Of a stretch of 64,000 nt of DNA, positions 43,929 to 52,391 are shown piece after piece (position 1 is the stretch's first letter; every line of letters starts with the position of its first letter). The stretch comes from Tolypothrix tenuis PCC 7101. GTDB taxonomy: Bacteria > Cyanobacteriota > Cyanobacteriia > Cyanobacteriales > Nostocaceae. Below the pieces are notes generated by a model. That model was not told the DNA's origin. It saw only the letters and a list, made by a program, of their open reading frames with translations, and searched no databases. The translations under genes were made by a program, and so were the position numbers. The stretch lies in contig NZ_AP018248.1 in NCBI RefSeq assembly GCF_002368295.1, positions 3,651,475 to 3,715,474 of the forward strand, written 5' to 3'.

Positions 43929-44131
43929 TCCGCCTCTCCTACATTCTTATCTTTAGTTTATCGGCAGTTGAGTCTTAAATTATCTTATCGACAATATGCG
44001 CCTAACACACCCTACATCAATTTTATTGTTAATTTATAAATAGCCTCTTACTATTGTTTGGTAGTTATTCGATAAATCCAGCGATCGCACTTTCGCAACA
44101 GGCGATCGCTTTATAGTATAGATATACAATA

Positions 44132-44281
44132 CTAATTCTTGACTCGCCCGTTAGTTGACTCTGGTAAAATTGCAGTCGGGACGGGTTGAGTAGCGGGAAC
44201 CTCTACAACTGGAGGAACTGGCGAAGTTAATTTTTGACTACCACGCTTGCGATTAGAACCGCCAGCTTTGGAATATTCCAT
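44132..44281 (-). CDS. 49-residue proline-rich basic protein
   Basis: MEYSKAGGSNRKRGSQKLTS followed by PVPPVVEVPATQPVPTAILP. It has a basic N-terminus and a proline/valine-rich tail, likely unstructured. The coherent composition and ATG suggest a gene. No ribosome-binding site or known family is clear; small basic proteins of this type occur in cyanobacteria. Confidence 0.42.
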   Translation of the reverse strand: MEYSKAGGSNRKRGSQKLTSPVPPVVEVPATQPVPTAILPESTNGRVKN

Positions 44282-44425
44282 GCTGTTTTTACCATAGACA
44301 AGTATTGCAACCCAAGTAAGTTAATCATCAAATTCACTTACAGTAGCCGCCACTTCATTTGCTTAACATTCAATTCCGGTAAAATTTAAGCAGCAAGGCT
44401 ATGCAAGAAAATCTTTTTACAACAC

Positions 44426-44890
44426 ATGGCAACAAAAAAATTAGAAGCTTTGATCACCAAAACTGTCAAAAAAGTAATTAAAAAAGAATTAGGAAAGCTG
44501 AAAAAAGATAATTTGGTAATTGCATCAAATCAAACTTCTAATACATTGGCAGAAATAGAGAAAGTTAAAAATGATAATTTAGCGCTGGCATCAAATCAAG
44601 CGCATAATACATTAGATAGGTTTGTAGCCAAGGTTGATAATTGGCAAGCAAAAGATTCTAATGAAGAAATTATTGATGAGATATATACAAATGGTTATCT
44701 TAGTTTGCCTTCTAAAGAAGATGCAGAACTTGAGTGCAAGTTGCGAGAACTAAAGTTTAAACAAGAACTGAGAAAAGATTGGATATTATTTCTTTTAAAG
44801 GATGTAATAGTATATTCTGCCACTATAATCTTTATATTTGCTGTTGCCGGATTTTACTTATTTACTCTGATTACGCATCAGAGATATTGA
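44426..44890 (+). CDS. Coiled-coil protein with C-terminal membrane anchor
   Basis: A 154-residue protein. The N-terminus is strongly basic (KLEALITKTVKKVIKKELGK). Two direct repeats of about 24 residues (KKDNLVIASNQTSNTL and KNDNLALASNQAHNTL) follow, then a polar stretch and a single C-terminal membrane helix (VIVYSATIIFIFAVAGFYLF). Function unknown. AT-rich, no operon partner. Confidence 0.6.
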   Translation: MATKKLEALITKTVKKVIKKELGKLKKDNLVIASNQTSNTLAEIEKVKNDNLALASNQAHNTLDRFVAKVDNWQAKDSNEEIIDEIYTNGYLSLPSKEDAELECKLRELKFKQELRKDWILFLLKDVIVYSATIIFIFAVAGFYLFTLITHQRY

Positions 44891-45220
44891 GGCAATTGCT
44901 ATTGCATAATATTAATAAATAATGGATATGCTGCATTTTTCACAAGCAGCAAATGTAGGGTGTGTTACTGCTGTGCAAGGATTTCAGAACTTAAGAGAGT
45001 TATAATTAGCCGTAAGACATCATCTTTCTCATACCAATTTAATGTGAAGTTGCACATATCTTGATCCCCCTAAATCCCCCTTCAAAAGGGGGACTTTGAT
45101 TCTTTTCCCCCCTTTTTCAAGGGGGATCGAATTTTATGCAGCTACATAAAGAATTTGCATCAGTACGTTATGCGATCGCTAACGCACTTTACAATTTAAG
45201 GTTTACTTTATAAACCATTT
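44891..45220. other. Intergenic region with scattered repeats
   Basis: About 330 bases. It holds a partial GTAGGGTGTGTTA..TAGCCGTAA repeat (about 44955-45020) and the palindrome ATCCCCCTAAATCCCCC..GGGGGATCG (about 45062-45130). No gene seen. Confidence 0.6.
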
Positions 45221-45604
45221 CTAAGGGCCTACTCTGGTTACTTTCATACAGCCGTGACCATTGTTGTAAACTTGCAAAATTGGGTACTGATCTGAGCGAA
45301 CTAACAAAGCTACATATTGTGATGCACTTGCAGCACTATCGCAGATAGTTGTTGGCTCACCAGACCGAAAAGCCCGATCCGACCATGTACACTCACCAGG
45401 AGATAAACCTTGGGGTGCTGCTCCTGGCCCAGCTTGGAAATTGATTCTTACACCATTATTACCATTGTTTTGTATACTCAGCGTACCACCACCACGACAG
45501 GTTAAGGGATAGCTCTGTTGTGCATGAGCAGTATTTATCGTCAGCATGGGGGACAAAATAGCAACTAAAGCTGCCATCTGGGAAACATGAGAAAATACTT
45601 TCAT
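45221..45604 (-). CDS. Small secreted protein of unknown function
   Basis: A 127-residue protein with a signal peptide (QMAALVAILSPMLTINTAHA, cleavage before QQSYPL). The mature part has four cysteines (LTCRGGG, GECTW, TTICDS, HGCMKV), which may form two disulfides, and a beta-rich sequence (LSIQNNGNNGVRINFQAGPG). Exported to periplasm or outside. No family recognised; lone gene. Confidence 0.68.
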   Translation of the reverse strand: MKVFSHVSQMAALVAILSPMLTINTAHAQQSYPLTCRGGGTLSIQNNGNNGVRINFQAGPGAAPQGLSPGECTWSDRAFRSGEPTTICDSAASASQYVALLVRSDQYPILQVYNNGHGCMKVTRVGP

Positions 45605-46022
45605 CTTCTGACTCCTAAAAATTAAAAATTTAGTATTAGGCTGCGTTCAATAAGTATTAGGGTTGATGAAAAAGTTTTATGCAATTAAGTAGATGCGCTG
45701 ACCCTAATTAAAATTTTCGCTCGGCCCTAACGCATCAGCTTAGTTTAGGGATAATCTTTAATATTCCTTGTCAATATCTATATAATGATGACGATAGGAT
45801 AGTATTAAGTATTAGAAACCCTTAAGTAGGGTGTGTTACGGCTGTGAAAGGATTTGATACTTAGAGATAATGAAATTTAGCCGTAACGCACCGCCTCATG
45901 GATGGTGCGTTAGGCGCTAGGATAGTTTTTTCGTGACAAATCATATTGGAAATGAGCGCCTAACACACCCTACTTTATAAATAACTTTTAAGGAAAAGCT
46001 ACGGCTTTGATGAGACATATGG
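45605..46022. other. Intergenic region with long palindromic repeat
   Basis: No gene seen. About 45828-45975 forms an extended inverted repeat with outer ends AGTAGGGTGTGTTA/CTAACACACCCTACT and inner TTACGGCTG / AGCCGTAA and GGTGCGTTA elements, the largest member of the GTGCGTTA family here. Confidence 0.6.
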
Positions 46023-46065
46023 CAAAAGTTTCAGACATGGTATATATCCTTGTCTGAAACTTTTG
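46023..46065. repeat. Perfect 15-bp inverted repeat (CAAAAGTTTCAGACA)
   Basis: Arms of 15 bp around a 13-base loop TGGTATATATCCT. It lies 47 bases beyond the stop of the minus-strand vanY gene, so it may act as its terminator stem or be a small repeat. Confidence 0.75.
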
Positions 46066-46067
46066 TT

Positions 46068-46108
46068 AATTACGAATTACGAATTACGAATTACGAATTA
46101 CGAATTAC
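46068..46108. repeat. Heptamer array (ATTACGA)
   Basis: Five tandem ATTACGA units. It sits between the palindrome and the vanY stop. Confidence 0.85.
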
Positions 46109-46111
46109 AAA

Positions 46112-46939
46112 CTATTTTGGCGTTGTTTCGGGTTTGGGGGTTGGTTTTAAGTTTTTGGCTTTGTAGAAGGTTTCTAAACTATCGCGATCGCCTACGAAAC
46201 GCCAGTGCCAAGGTTCATAACTGACACCTTGTGCATTATCTTTAGGAAAGGACATTTCAAAACCAAAACGGGCAGCGTTTGCTTCAAGCCACTGATAAGC
46301 TTTGGTATTGTCAAAGTTAGCTTGCAGATTAGTAGCTGGGACTGCGCCATCACCAACATCTACAGCATAGCCTGTGTGATGTTCGCTATGACCAGGAGGC
46401 GCACTGAGCGCTGCTCTTTCGGCTGGTGTTTGATTGCGTTGCGCGCCCACCCCAAAAAATAACTGCTCTTGTTCTTTTACAGAACGGAAACCAGAAATTG
46501 GTACTAAAATTACCCCAGCGCTGCGTGCTGCTTGTTTCATCTCTTGAAACTTTTCCGCAGCAGTTTTTCGCATTCTAATGCGTCCACTACCAGGAATTAC
46601 TGCTAGTTCTGATTCTGGCGCTTCTGCGTATGTTAAATGTCCTAAGACAGTATCAGTATTGGTACTCTGAGAGTTAGCAGAACTTTCAGATGTTGGTGTC
46701 GGTAAACTAGTGGGTGAAGGTTGAGAATTGGCTGTTCTTTTGGGAGAAAGAATGAAAAAGACAAAGCCACTACTCACAGCAAGCAGGACAAATGCTAATA
46801 CTCCCCCAACCAGCAAAACCATCGGTTTTAATCCCACCTTAGGTTTAGCATCGGGAGCATCGCGTAAAGCTGCTGGAATATCATCACCAGAAGCAGCCGA
46901 AGAGTGTTGAGGTTCTCCAGAAAACCCAGCTTTATTCAA
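46112..46939 (-). CDS. D-alanyl-D-alanine carboxypeptidase, VanY/M15B type
   Basis: Membrane-anchored zinc peptidase of 275 residues that trims peptidoglycan stems. An internal membrane segment (MVLLVGGVLAFVLLAVSSGF) is followed by a PTS-rich linker and the M15 domain, with SGFRSVKEQEQLFF, the ligands in SEHHTGYAVDVGDG and WHWRFVG. TTG 46939 is preferred as start: GGAG lies eight bases upstream and the protein then begins LNKAGFSGEP. A longer frame to 47068 would overlap the start of the divergent carrier gene and has an implausible N-terminus. Confidence 0.85.
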   Translation of the reverse strand: MNKAGFSGEPQHSSAASGDDIPAALRDAPDAKPKVGLKPMVLLVGGVLAFVLLAVSSGFVFFILSPKRTANSQPSPTSLPTPTSESSANSQSTNTDTVLGHLTYAEAPESELAVIPGSGRIRMRKTAAEKFQEMKQAARSAGVILVPISGFRSVKEQEQLFFGVGAQRNQTPAERAALSAPPGHSEHHTGYAVDVGDGAVPATNLQANFDNTKAYQWLEANAARFGFEMSFPKDNAQGVSYEPWHWRFVGDRDSLETFYKAKNLKPTPKPETTPK

Positions 46940-47039
46940 GAGTTCACTCCTGCTTTTTTTGAATAGCCATAACAGATTGTAGACTGGAAAAAAATAAACG
47001 CAAGCGTTAGATTTTACGTCAGCGTTTTTAGGTGCAACC

Positions 47040-47957
47040 TTGATAAATCTTTTAGCACTATATGTCAAGTTAGTGGGGCTAGTCCTAATTGGATTTGTCC
47101 TCGGACGTAAACTACCAAGTACAGTTCCTTCAGGTGTAGCTTACTTCCTTTTTTGGGTAGGAGTACCTATAAGCATTGTATTTTTTCTATACAAAACCGA
47201 CTTATCAGGGCAAATTTGGATTGCACCTGCGATCGCATACCTTGCCATTTTCCTAGGGGCTTTTTTGGCTTGGCTAGCAATTAAAGGACAAGCCTATCTC
47301 ACAAATACCATGCCGCAGCCACCAACTCAAGGAAGTTTCCTATTAGCAGCGATGGTAGGGAATACAGGTTATCTCGGCTTTCCTATCACCTTAGCAATGG
47401 TAGGAGAAAAATACTTCGCTTGGGCATTATTCTACGATTTACTCGGCACACTCTTTGGTGCTTATGGCTTGGGAGTAGCACTAGCAGCTAATTTTGGCAA
47501 TATTAAGCATAATTATGCAGAAGTAGCCAAAGCAATAGTGATTAATCCCGCTTTATGGAGTTTTGGCTTTGGCTTACTGTTGCGACAGCTAAAAATTCCC
47601 TTTGCAGTGGAATTTTGCTTAGATAAATTGGCTTGGACATCTTTAGCTTTATCCATAGTATTAATTGGGATGCGACTCTCACAATTAAAGTCTTGGAGCA
47701 ACATCCCCAAAGTAGGAATGAGCTTGGCAATTAAAATGTTAATAGTTCCCTTACTTCTAGGTTGCACATTACCGTTTTTTGGTGTCACTGGTTCACCTGC
47801 CAAAGTAATCGTACTACAAATGGCTATGCCCCCAGCCTTTGCTACTCTAGTACTTGCCGAAACCTTCAATCTTGACCGCGATTTAGCTGTCACAGCCTTA
47901 GCAGTAGGCGCAATAGTATTATTAATTACATTACCAGTTTGGCTATGGCTGTTTTGA
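47040..47957 (+). CDS. AEC (auxin efflux carrier) family permease
   Basis: A 305-residue integral membrane protein with about ten helices, in the inverted-repeat layout of AEC carriers; family sequences include LLAAMVGNTGYLGFPITLAM and QMAMPPAFATLVLAETFNLD. Substrates in bacteria are small carboxylates or unknown. Start is TTG 47040 after AGGTG. It is divergent from vanY with 100 bases between starts. A heptamer array begins just after the stop. Confidence 0.88.
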   Translation: MINLLALYVKLVGLVLIGFVLGRKLPSTVPSGVAYFLFWVGVPISIVFFLYKTDLSGQIWIAPAIAYLAIFLGAFLAWLAIKGQAYLTNTMPQPPTQGSFLLAAMVGNTGYLGFPITLAMVGEKYFAWALFYDLLGTLFGAYGLGVALAANFGNIKHNYAEVAKAIVINPALWSFGFGLLLRQLKIPFAVEFCLDKLAWTSLALSIVLIGMRLSQLKSWSNIPKVGMSLAIKMLIVPLLLGCTLPFFGVTGSPAKVIVLQMAMPPAFATLVLAETFNLDRDLAVTALAVGAIVLLITLPVWLWLF

Positions 47958-47961
47958 AAAT

Positions 47962-47999
47962 TGGGCATAGGGCATAGGGCATAGGGCATAGGGCATGGG
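47962..47999. repeat. Heptamer array (GGGCATA)
   Basis: Five GGGCATA units in tandem, immediately downstream of the AEC carrier gene. Confidence 0.85.
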
Positions 48000-48003
48000 G
48001 CAG

Positions 48004-48067
48004 GGAGCAGGGGTGAGAATAAAAATATTCTCGGACTATATTGGATAATTTATTTTCTGTAAGTCCC
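48004..48067. repeat. Partial copy of the GGGACTTCC element, inverted
   Basis: GGGAGCAGGGG..TATTCTCGGACTATATTGG..ATAATTTATTTTCT..AAGTCCC matches the left half of the element at 50630-50750 in reverse orientation. The opposite end is not found. Confidence 0.65.
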
Positions 48068-48270
48068 TCAACACAAAACAGCACAATAATTTTGGAGGGG
48101 GTTTGGGGGACGCAACCGTCCGAAGTTTTGTGGAAGGAAACCTTCCCCACAAACTTCACCCAATCGGGGGTTTGGGGGAGAATCCCCCAATTCTGCTGGC
48201 TTAGTTGATGGTATGGAAGCCCCTTAACCCAAGCTTTCTTTCGTCATGACGAATTGTATAACTTTAATCT
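48068..48270. other. Intergenic region after the AEC carrier
   Basis: A GTTTGGGGG/AATCCCCCAA type repeat is seen; no gene is recognised. Confidence 0.4.
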
Positions 48271-48798
48271 TTACACTTCAGCCTTTATTTGATTCATTCT
48301 TGCTGCTAAATCCGCAGGATTCATATATTCATAAGGTTCAAAAGGTTGGTGAATCCAGGGATTATCTGATAAATAGTCTACATAGTAATCCGGTTCTATC
48401 ACCGAACAAGATTTATACCAAATTACAGCCGTGCGAATATCTAGAATTGCGCTTTCACTATATTGCTGTAGCCAAGGGATAGTTTGCTCGAGTGTAACTC
48501 CAGAATCTACCAAATCATCAACCAGCAAAATCCGCGAACCTAAAGTTTCCGTAGTCATGGTGATATGGCGAGAAAAGTTTAATGCACCTCTTTCTTGCTT
48601 ACCTGGGCCACTGTAAGATGATGTTGCTAAAATTGCCAACGGTTGGTTATATATACGGGAAAGAATATCTCCAACTCGCAGTCCGCCTCTGGCAAGACAA
48701 ACAATCTGGTTGAATTGCCAACCTGATTGATAAATCTTAGCAGCCAGTAGTTCGATTTTTTGGTGATAATCTGACCAAGAAACGTAAAGGTCTGGCAT
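48271..48798 (-). CDS. Phosphoribosyltransferase (purine type)
   Basis: A 175-residue PRTase. The PRPP-binding loop is ILLVDDLVDSGVTLEQ and the N-terminal hood carries IVCLARGGLRVGDILS. The overall form resembles xanthine/guanine or hypoxanthine phosphoribosyltransferases of the Gpt/YqeN-like type, so it probably salvages a purine base from PRPP; base specificity cannot be read. It is divergent from the sugar carrier, 72 bases apart. Confidence 0.87.
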   Translation of the reverse strand: MPDLYVSWSDYHQKIELLAAKIYQSGWQFNQIVCLARGGLRVGDILSRIYNQPLAILATSSYSGPGKQERGALNFSRHITMTTETLGSRILLVDDLVDSGVTLEQTIPWLQQYSESAILDIRTAVIWYKSCSVIEPDYYVDYLSDNPWIHQPFEPYEYMNPADLAARMNQIKAEV

Positions 48799-48869
48799 AA
48801 GGGATGTAGTTTTTGGCTAATACTGAAAGCACACGCAAATTCTCTATTTTAATATGAGCGCAAGATATT

Positions 48870-50291
48870 ATGAATGATTCTGCTGCCGATGGTTCTGCTT
48901 ATAGTGAAAAACTGCCATTTAAAACCAAACTAGCCTATGGTGCAGGTGATTTAGGCCCCGCGATTACTGCCAATATTGCCATATTTTTTCTCTTGGTTTT
49001 CTTTACCAATGTCGCTGGTATCCCGGCGGGTTTGGCTGGCAGTATTTTAATGGTGGGTAAAATCTGGGATGCTGTCAACGATCCATTTGTAGGGTTTCTG
49101 ACTGATAAAACAAAATCTCGTCGCTGGGGTCGTCGTCTGCCTTGGTTATTATACGGGGCAATTCCCTTTGGAGTATTCTTTTTCTTACAGTGGATTGTAC
49201 CACCATTTAGTGTTTGGGGTTTGTTTTGGTATTACGTCGTGATTGGGTTAATTTCGCAGGTGTTTTACACCGTGGTGAATTTGCCTTATACAGCAATGAC
49301 ACCAGAACTCACCCAAGATTATGACGAACGTACCAGCCTCAACAGTTTTCGCTTCACCTTTTCCATCGGTGGCAGTATTTTATCTTTAATATTGTCAAAA
49401 ATTGTGTTTTCAGTAATTAGCGATCGCGGACAACAATATATAGTATTAGCCGCAGTTTGTACTGTAATTTCCGTCTTAGCCTTATATTGGTGTGTTTATG
49501 GCACACGCGATCGCGTATTAGCATTTGAAGCTAAACGCATTCAACTAGAAGAACCTCAATCTCTCCCCTTTCCCGAACAAATCAAAATCGCCTTTACCAA
49601 CAAACCTTTTCTCTTCGTCATCGGTATATATCTCTGTTCTTGGTTAGGCGTACAGATTACAGCCAGCATTATTCCTTATTTTGTCGTTTACTGTATGCGT
49701 CTGCAAGAAGCGGATGTTCCCACAGTGATGATTGCTGTCCAAGGAACAGCGCTAGTCATGCTATTTTTCTGGAGTAATTTAAGTAAGAAAGTTGGCAAAA
49801 AAATCGTCTATTTTCTCGGCATGATTTTATGGATTATCGCCGCCGCAGGACTTTATTTCTTACAACCAGGACAACTTACCTTAATGTACATCATGGCAAT
49901 CATGGCAGGGTTTGGTGTCTCTACAGCTTATCTCGTTCCCTGGTCAATGATTCCCGATGTCATTGAATTAGATGAACTGCAAACCGGACAACGCCGCGAA
50001 GGAGTATTTTATGGTTTTATGGTGTTGCTGCAAAAATTTGGTTTAGCCTTCGGCTTATTTTTAGTCGGAAACGCCTTACAAGCTTATGGTTTTAAAGAAG
50101 CAGTAACCGGACAAACTGCACTACCTACACAACCAGAATCAGCATTACTCGCTATTCGCCTCGCAGTCGGCCCCTTACCTACCGTTTGTTTAATTGCAGG
50201 TTTAGTCCTAACCTACTTTTACCCCATTACCCGGGAAATGCACGCCGAAATTATGATGAAACTCCAGCAACGGCGAGAAAAAGCCGAGTGA
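48870..50291 (+). CDS. GPH/MelB-type MFS sugar transporter
   Basis: A cation-coupled glycoside permease of 473 residues with 12 membrane helices. GAGDLGPAITANIAIFFLLV near the start, then WDAVNDPFVGFLTDKTKSRWGRR (given here with one residue left out) are the GPH signature, including the D-x3-G-x-x-x-D-x-T loop. The C-terminal half shows PWSMIPDVIELDELQTGQRR, also typical. Substrate unknown. Start ATG 48870. Confidence 0.88.
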   Translation: MNDSAADGSAYSEKLPFKTKLAYGAGDLGPAITANIAIFFLLVFFTNVAGIPAGLAGSILMVGKIWDAVNDPFVGFLTDKTKSRRWGRRLPWLLYGAIPFGVFFFLQWIVPPFSVWGLFWYYVVIGLISQVFYTVVNLPYTAMTPELTQDYDERTSLNSFRFTFSIGGSILSLILSKIVFSVISDRGQQYIVLAAVCTVISVLALYWCVYGTRDRVLAFEAKRIQLEEPQSLPFPEQIKIAFTNKPFLFVIGIYLCSWLGVQITASIIPYFVVYCMRLQEADVPTVMIAVQGTALVMLFFWSNLSKKVGKKIVYFLGMILWIIAAAGLYFLQPGQLTLMYIMAIMAGFGVSTAYLVPWSMIPDVIELDELQTGQRREGVFYGFMVLLQKFGLAFGLFLVGNALQAYGFKEAVTGQTALPTQPESALLAIRLAVGPLPTVCLIAGLVLTYFYPITREMHAEIMMKLQQRREKAE

Positions 50292-50406
50292 ATTTCCAGC
50301 CAATATTTCTACCAAATCTATTTTTGCGTAGGCGTAGCCCGCCGTAGGCATCGCAAAACTAACTCTTGCTGGTGTTAAACTAACTTTTGCTTTGACATCA
50401 GCTGCT

Positions 50407-50532
50407 ATTGCTGATGTTAAAGTAGCTTTTGCTAAAAAAATATCTATGATTGCAAGTGCAATTGCTGCGATTGCTGATGTCAAAGTAGCTTTTGCTAAGA
50501 AAAAATCTATGATTGCAAATCCCATTCCTGCA
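50407..50532. repeat. Two 63-bp tandem units
   Basis: The units ATTGCTGATGTTAAAG.. at 50407-50469 and 50470-50532 are about 85% identical. A plus-strand frame reads IADVKVAFAKKISMIASAIA and IADVKVAFAKKKSMIANPIP and ends at TAG 50547, but no start codon is found upstream; a GCGTAGGCGTAGCCCGCC repeat precedes it. It looks like a coding relic or a coding-like repeat. Confidence 0.6.
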
Positions 50533-50629
50533 ATTCCTAAATCATAGAACGATTTAGCCCCATTTAGAACAAATCGCCAAAAAAATTTATCCCCAGCGTT
50601 TGGCGTTTGGTAATTGGTAATTGGTATTT

Positions 50630-50750
50630 GGGACTTCCAGAAAATAAATTATCCAAAATATAGTCCGAGAATATTTTTATTCTCCCCCTGCTCCCTGCTC
50701 CCCGCCCCCTGCCAAGAAAGCGATAGTATATTTTTTTAGTTGGAAGTCCC
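50630..50750. mobile_element. 121-bp MITE-like element with GGGACTTCC ends
   Basis: Starts GGGACTTCCAGAAAATAA and ends TTTAGTTGGAAGTCCC; the outer 9 bp are perfect inverted repeats. The core includes CTGCTCCCTGCTCCCCGCC, a pyrimidine array. Same ends as the nested element at 18309-18857. Confidence 0.72.
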
Positions 50751-50818
50751 TTTATTATTTTTCCCCCTGCCCCCTGCCCCCTGCCCCCCTGCCTTTTCCC
50801 ATTCCCCCTTCCCCAAAC

Positions 50819-52174
50819 TCAACCTCCCAACTTTTCCCCCCGAATCGAATAATCTAACAACTCCATCGGGTGAATTACAGATATATTCTTACCTTGCAAT
50901 TGCAAATGCTTAGTAATCTGCAATGTGCAACCAGGATTAGCAGAAGCGATTAACTCTGCACCAGTATTTAGTAAATTCTGCACTTTTTGCTGACCCAATT
51001 CTTCAGCAACTTCTGGTTGCAACATATTATAAACACCTGCACTACCACAACACAAAGCTGCATCCAAAGGTTCACTTAACTTCACCCCAGGAATTTGGCG
51101 TAACAACTGACGCGGTTGCACACTAATCTTTTGCCCATGCAGTAAATGACAAGCATCTTGATAAACTAAATTCACAGGTTTATCAGTAATCGGCAACAAT
51201 TTTGCTGTTAAACCTACGGTTGCTAAAAACTCTTGAGCATCTTTCACCTTAGCAGCAAATGCTTGTGCCTTTTCCCGATATTCTGGGTCATCCGCCAAAA
51301 TATGACCATATTCCTTCAATGTATGCCCACAACCAGCAGCATTGATAATCACAAAATCGACATCAGTATTAGCAAAACTATCAATCATCTGTCTCGCCAA
51401 AGCCTTTGCTTGTTCCGTTTGTCCCTGATGTTCAGGAAGCGCCGCACAACATCCTTGGGATTGGGGAATCACCACCTCACAACCATTCGCCGTCAACACC
51501 CGCACCGTTGCTTCATTTACAGGAGAGAAAAATAGCCTTTGCACACATCCCAAAATTACCCCCACACGGTAACGTTTCTCTCCTTTTGCACGGATAACAG
51601 TTGGTAGATTACTTTGAAATGTTTTCAATGTAATTTCTGGCAAAATCGATTCCATTGCTGCTAACCGGGGAGATATATTTTTTAGTAACCCTGTAGCGCG
51701 AATAAATTTAGAAACCCCTAACTTTTGATAAGCCAGTAATGGTATAAGTAAGATTCTTAAAAGGTCGGGGTTAGGAAATAAAGTAAATATTAATTGCCGA
51801 ACCAGCTGATCAGGTAAACTGCGGGAATAATTGCGTTCAACTTGATGACGAGTAGCAGAAATTAACTTGTCATACTGTACACCAGAAGGACAAGTTGTTA
51901 CACAAGCCAAACACCCCAAACAAGAATCAAAATGTTCTACTGTCGCCGTATTAAGTGCAATTTCACCTTCATTAATCGCATCCATTAAATAGATACGTCC
52001 CCTGGGAGAATCCATCTCCTTACCCAACACCCGATAACTGGGACAAGTAGAAAGACAAAATCCACAATGTACACAACTATCAATTAACTTGGGATCTGGT
52101 GGATGACTTGCATCAAACCCCTGCAAATTTTTGATACTCGCCGTATTATTCACAGAATTTTCCGAAACTTGCAT
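50819..52174 (-). CDS. glcF: Glycolate oxidase iron-sulfur subunit GlcF
   Basis: A 451-residue iron-sulfur subunit. Two ferredoxin-like cluster motifs, CVHCGFCLSTCPS and CLGCLACVTTCPS, come first, followed by two CCG domains (GCVQRLFF.. GCCAALPEHQGQ, and CHLLHGQKI.. CCGSAGVYN). It passes electrons from glycolate oxidation to the membrane during photorespiration, with GlcD and GlcE. ATG 52174 is preferred; a frame to 52237 extends into a scattered repeat with the sequence RDGSRL. It follows glcE 211 bases downstream on the same strand. Confidence 0.92.
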   Translation of the reverse strand: MQVSENSVNNTASIKNLQGFDASHPPDPKLIDSCVHCGFCLSTCPSYRVLGKEMDSPRGRIYLMDAINEGEIALNTATVEHFDSCLGCLACVTTCPSGVQYDKLISATRHQVERNYSRSLPDQLVRQLIFTLFPNPDLLRILLIPLLAYQKLGVSKFIRATGLLKNISPRLAAMESILPEITLKTFQSNLPTVIRAKGEKRYRVGVILGCVQRLFFSPVNEATVRVLTANGCEVVIPQSQGCCAALPEHQGQTEQAKALARQMIDSFANTDVDFVIINAAGCGHTLKEYGHILADDPEYREKAQAFAAKVKDAQEFLATVGLTAKLLPITDKPVNLVYQDACHLLHGQKISVQPRQLLRQIPGVKLSEPLDAALCCGSAGVYNMLQPEVAEELGQQKVQNLLNTGAELIASANPGCTLQITKHLQLQGKNISVIHPMELLDYSIRGEKLGG

Positions 52175-52273
52175 ATTACTTTTTCCCCTCTTTTTAAGTG
52201 CTGAGTTGCAGAGACGCGATCCATCGCGTCTGTACAAGAGTCAAGAGTAAAATTATTTGTGCCTTATCCTAAT

Positions 52274-52391
52274 TAACTGAATTTCCCAATCCCCAATCCC
52301 CAATCCCCATTACCCCTTATCCCCAGAGGGGGCCCCGAGTTCCCCAATCCCTAGTCCCCAATCCCCAGTCCCCAATCCCCAATCCCTAAAT
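52274..52391. repeat. Heptamer array (CCCCAAT/CCCCAGT), interrupted
   Basis: About fourteen 7-bp units with a break of TACCCCTTATCCCCAGAG and GGGGGCCCC. The right end overlaps the last codons of glcE (52386). Same unit as the array at 10-72. Confidence 0.85.

Larger units (their letters stand above)
50292..50818. other. Repeat-rich intergenic region before glcF
   Basis: Besides the 63-bp units and the GGGACTTCC element, it holds TAATTGG and CCCCTGC heptamer arrays (50605-50625, 50763-50795). No gene is supported. Confidence 0.6.

Noticed and set aside
46940..47068. N-terminal extension of the VanY frame
   Set aside because: It would overlap the start of the divergent AEC carrier, lacks a ribosome-binding site, and encodes an implausible N-terminus; TTG 46939 has GGAG upstream.
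52175..52237. N-terminal extension of GlcF
   Set aside because: The sequence comes from a scattered GACGCGAT..ATCGCGTC repeat; the protein family begins near ATG 52174.
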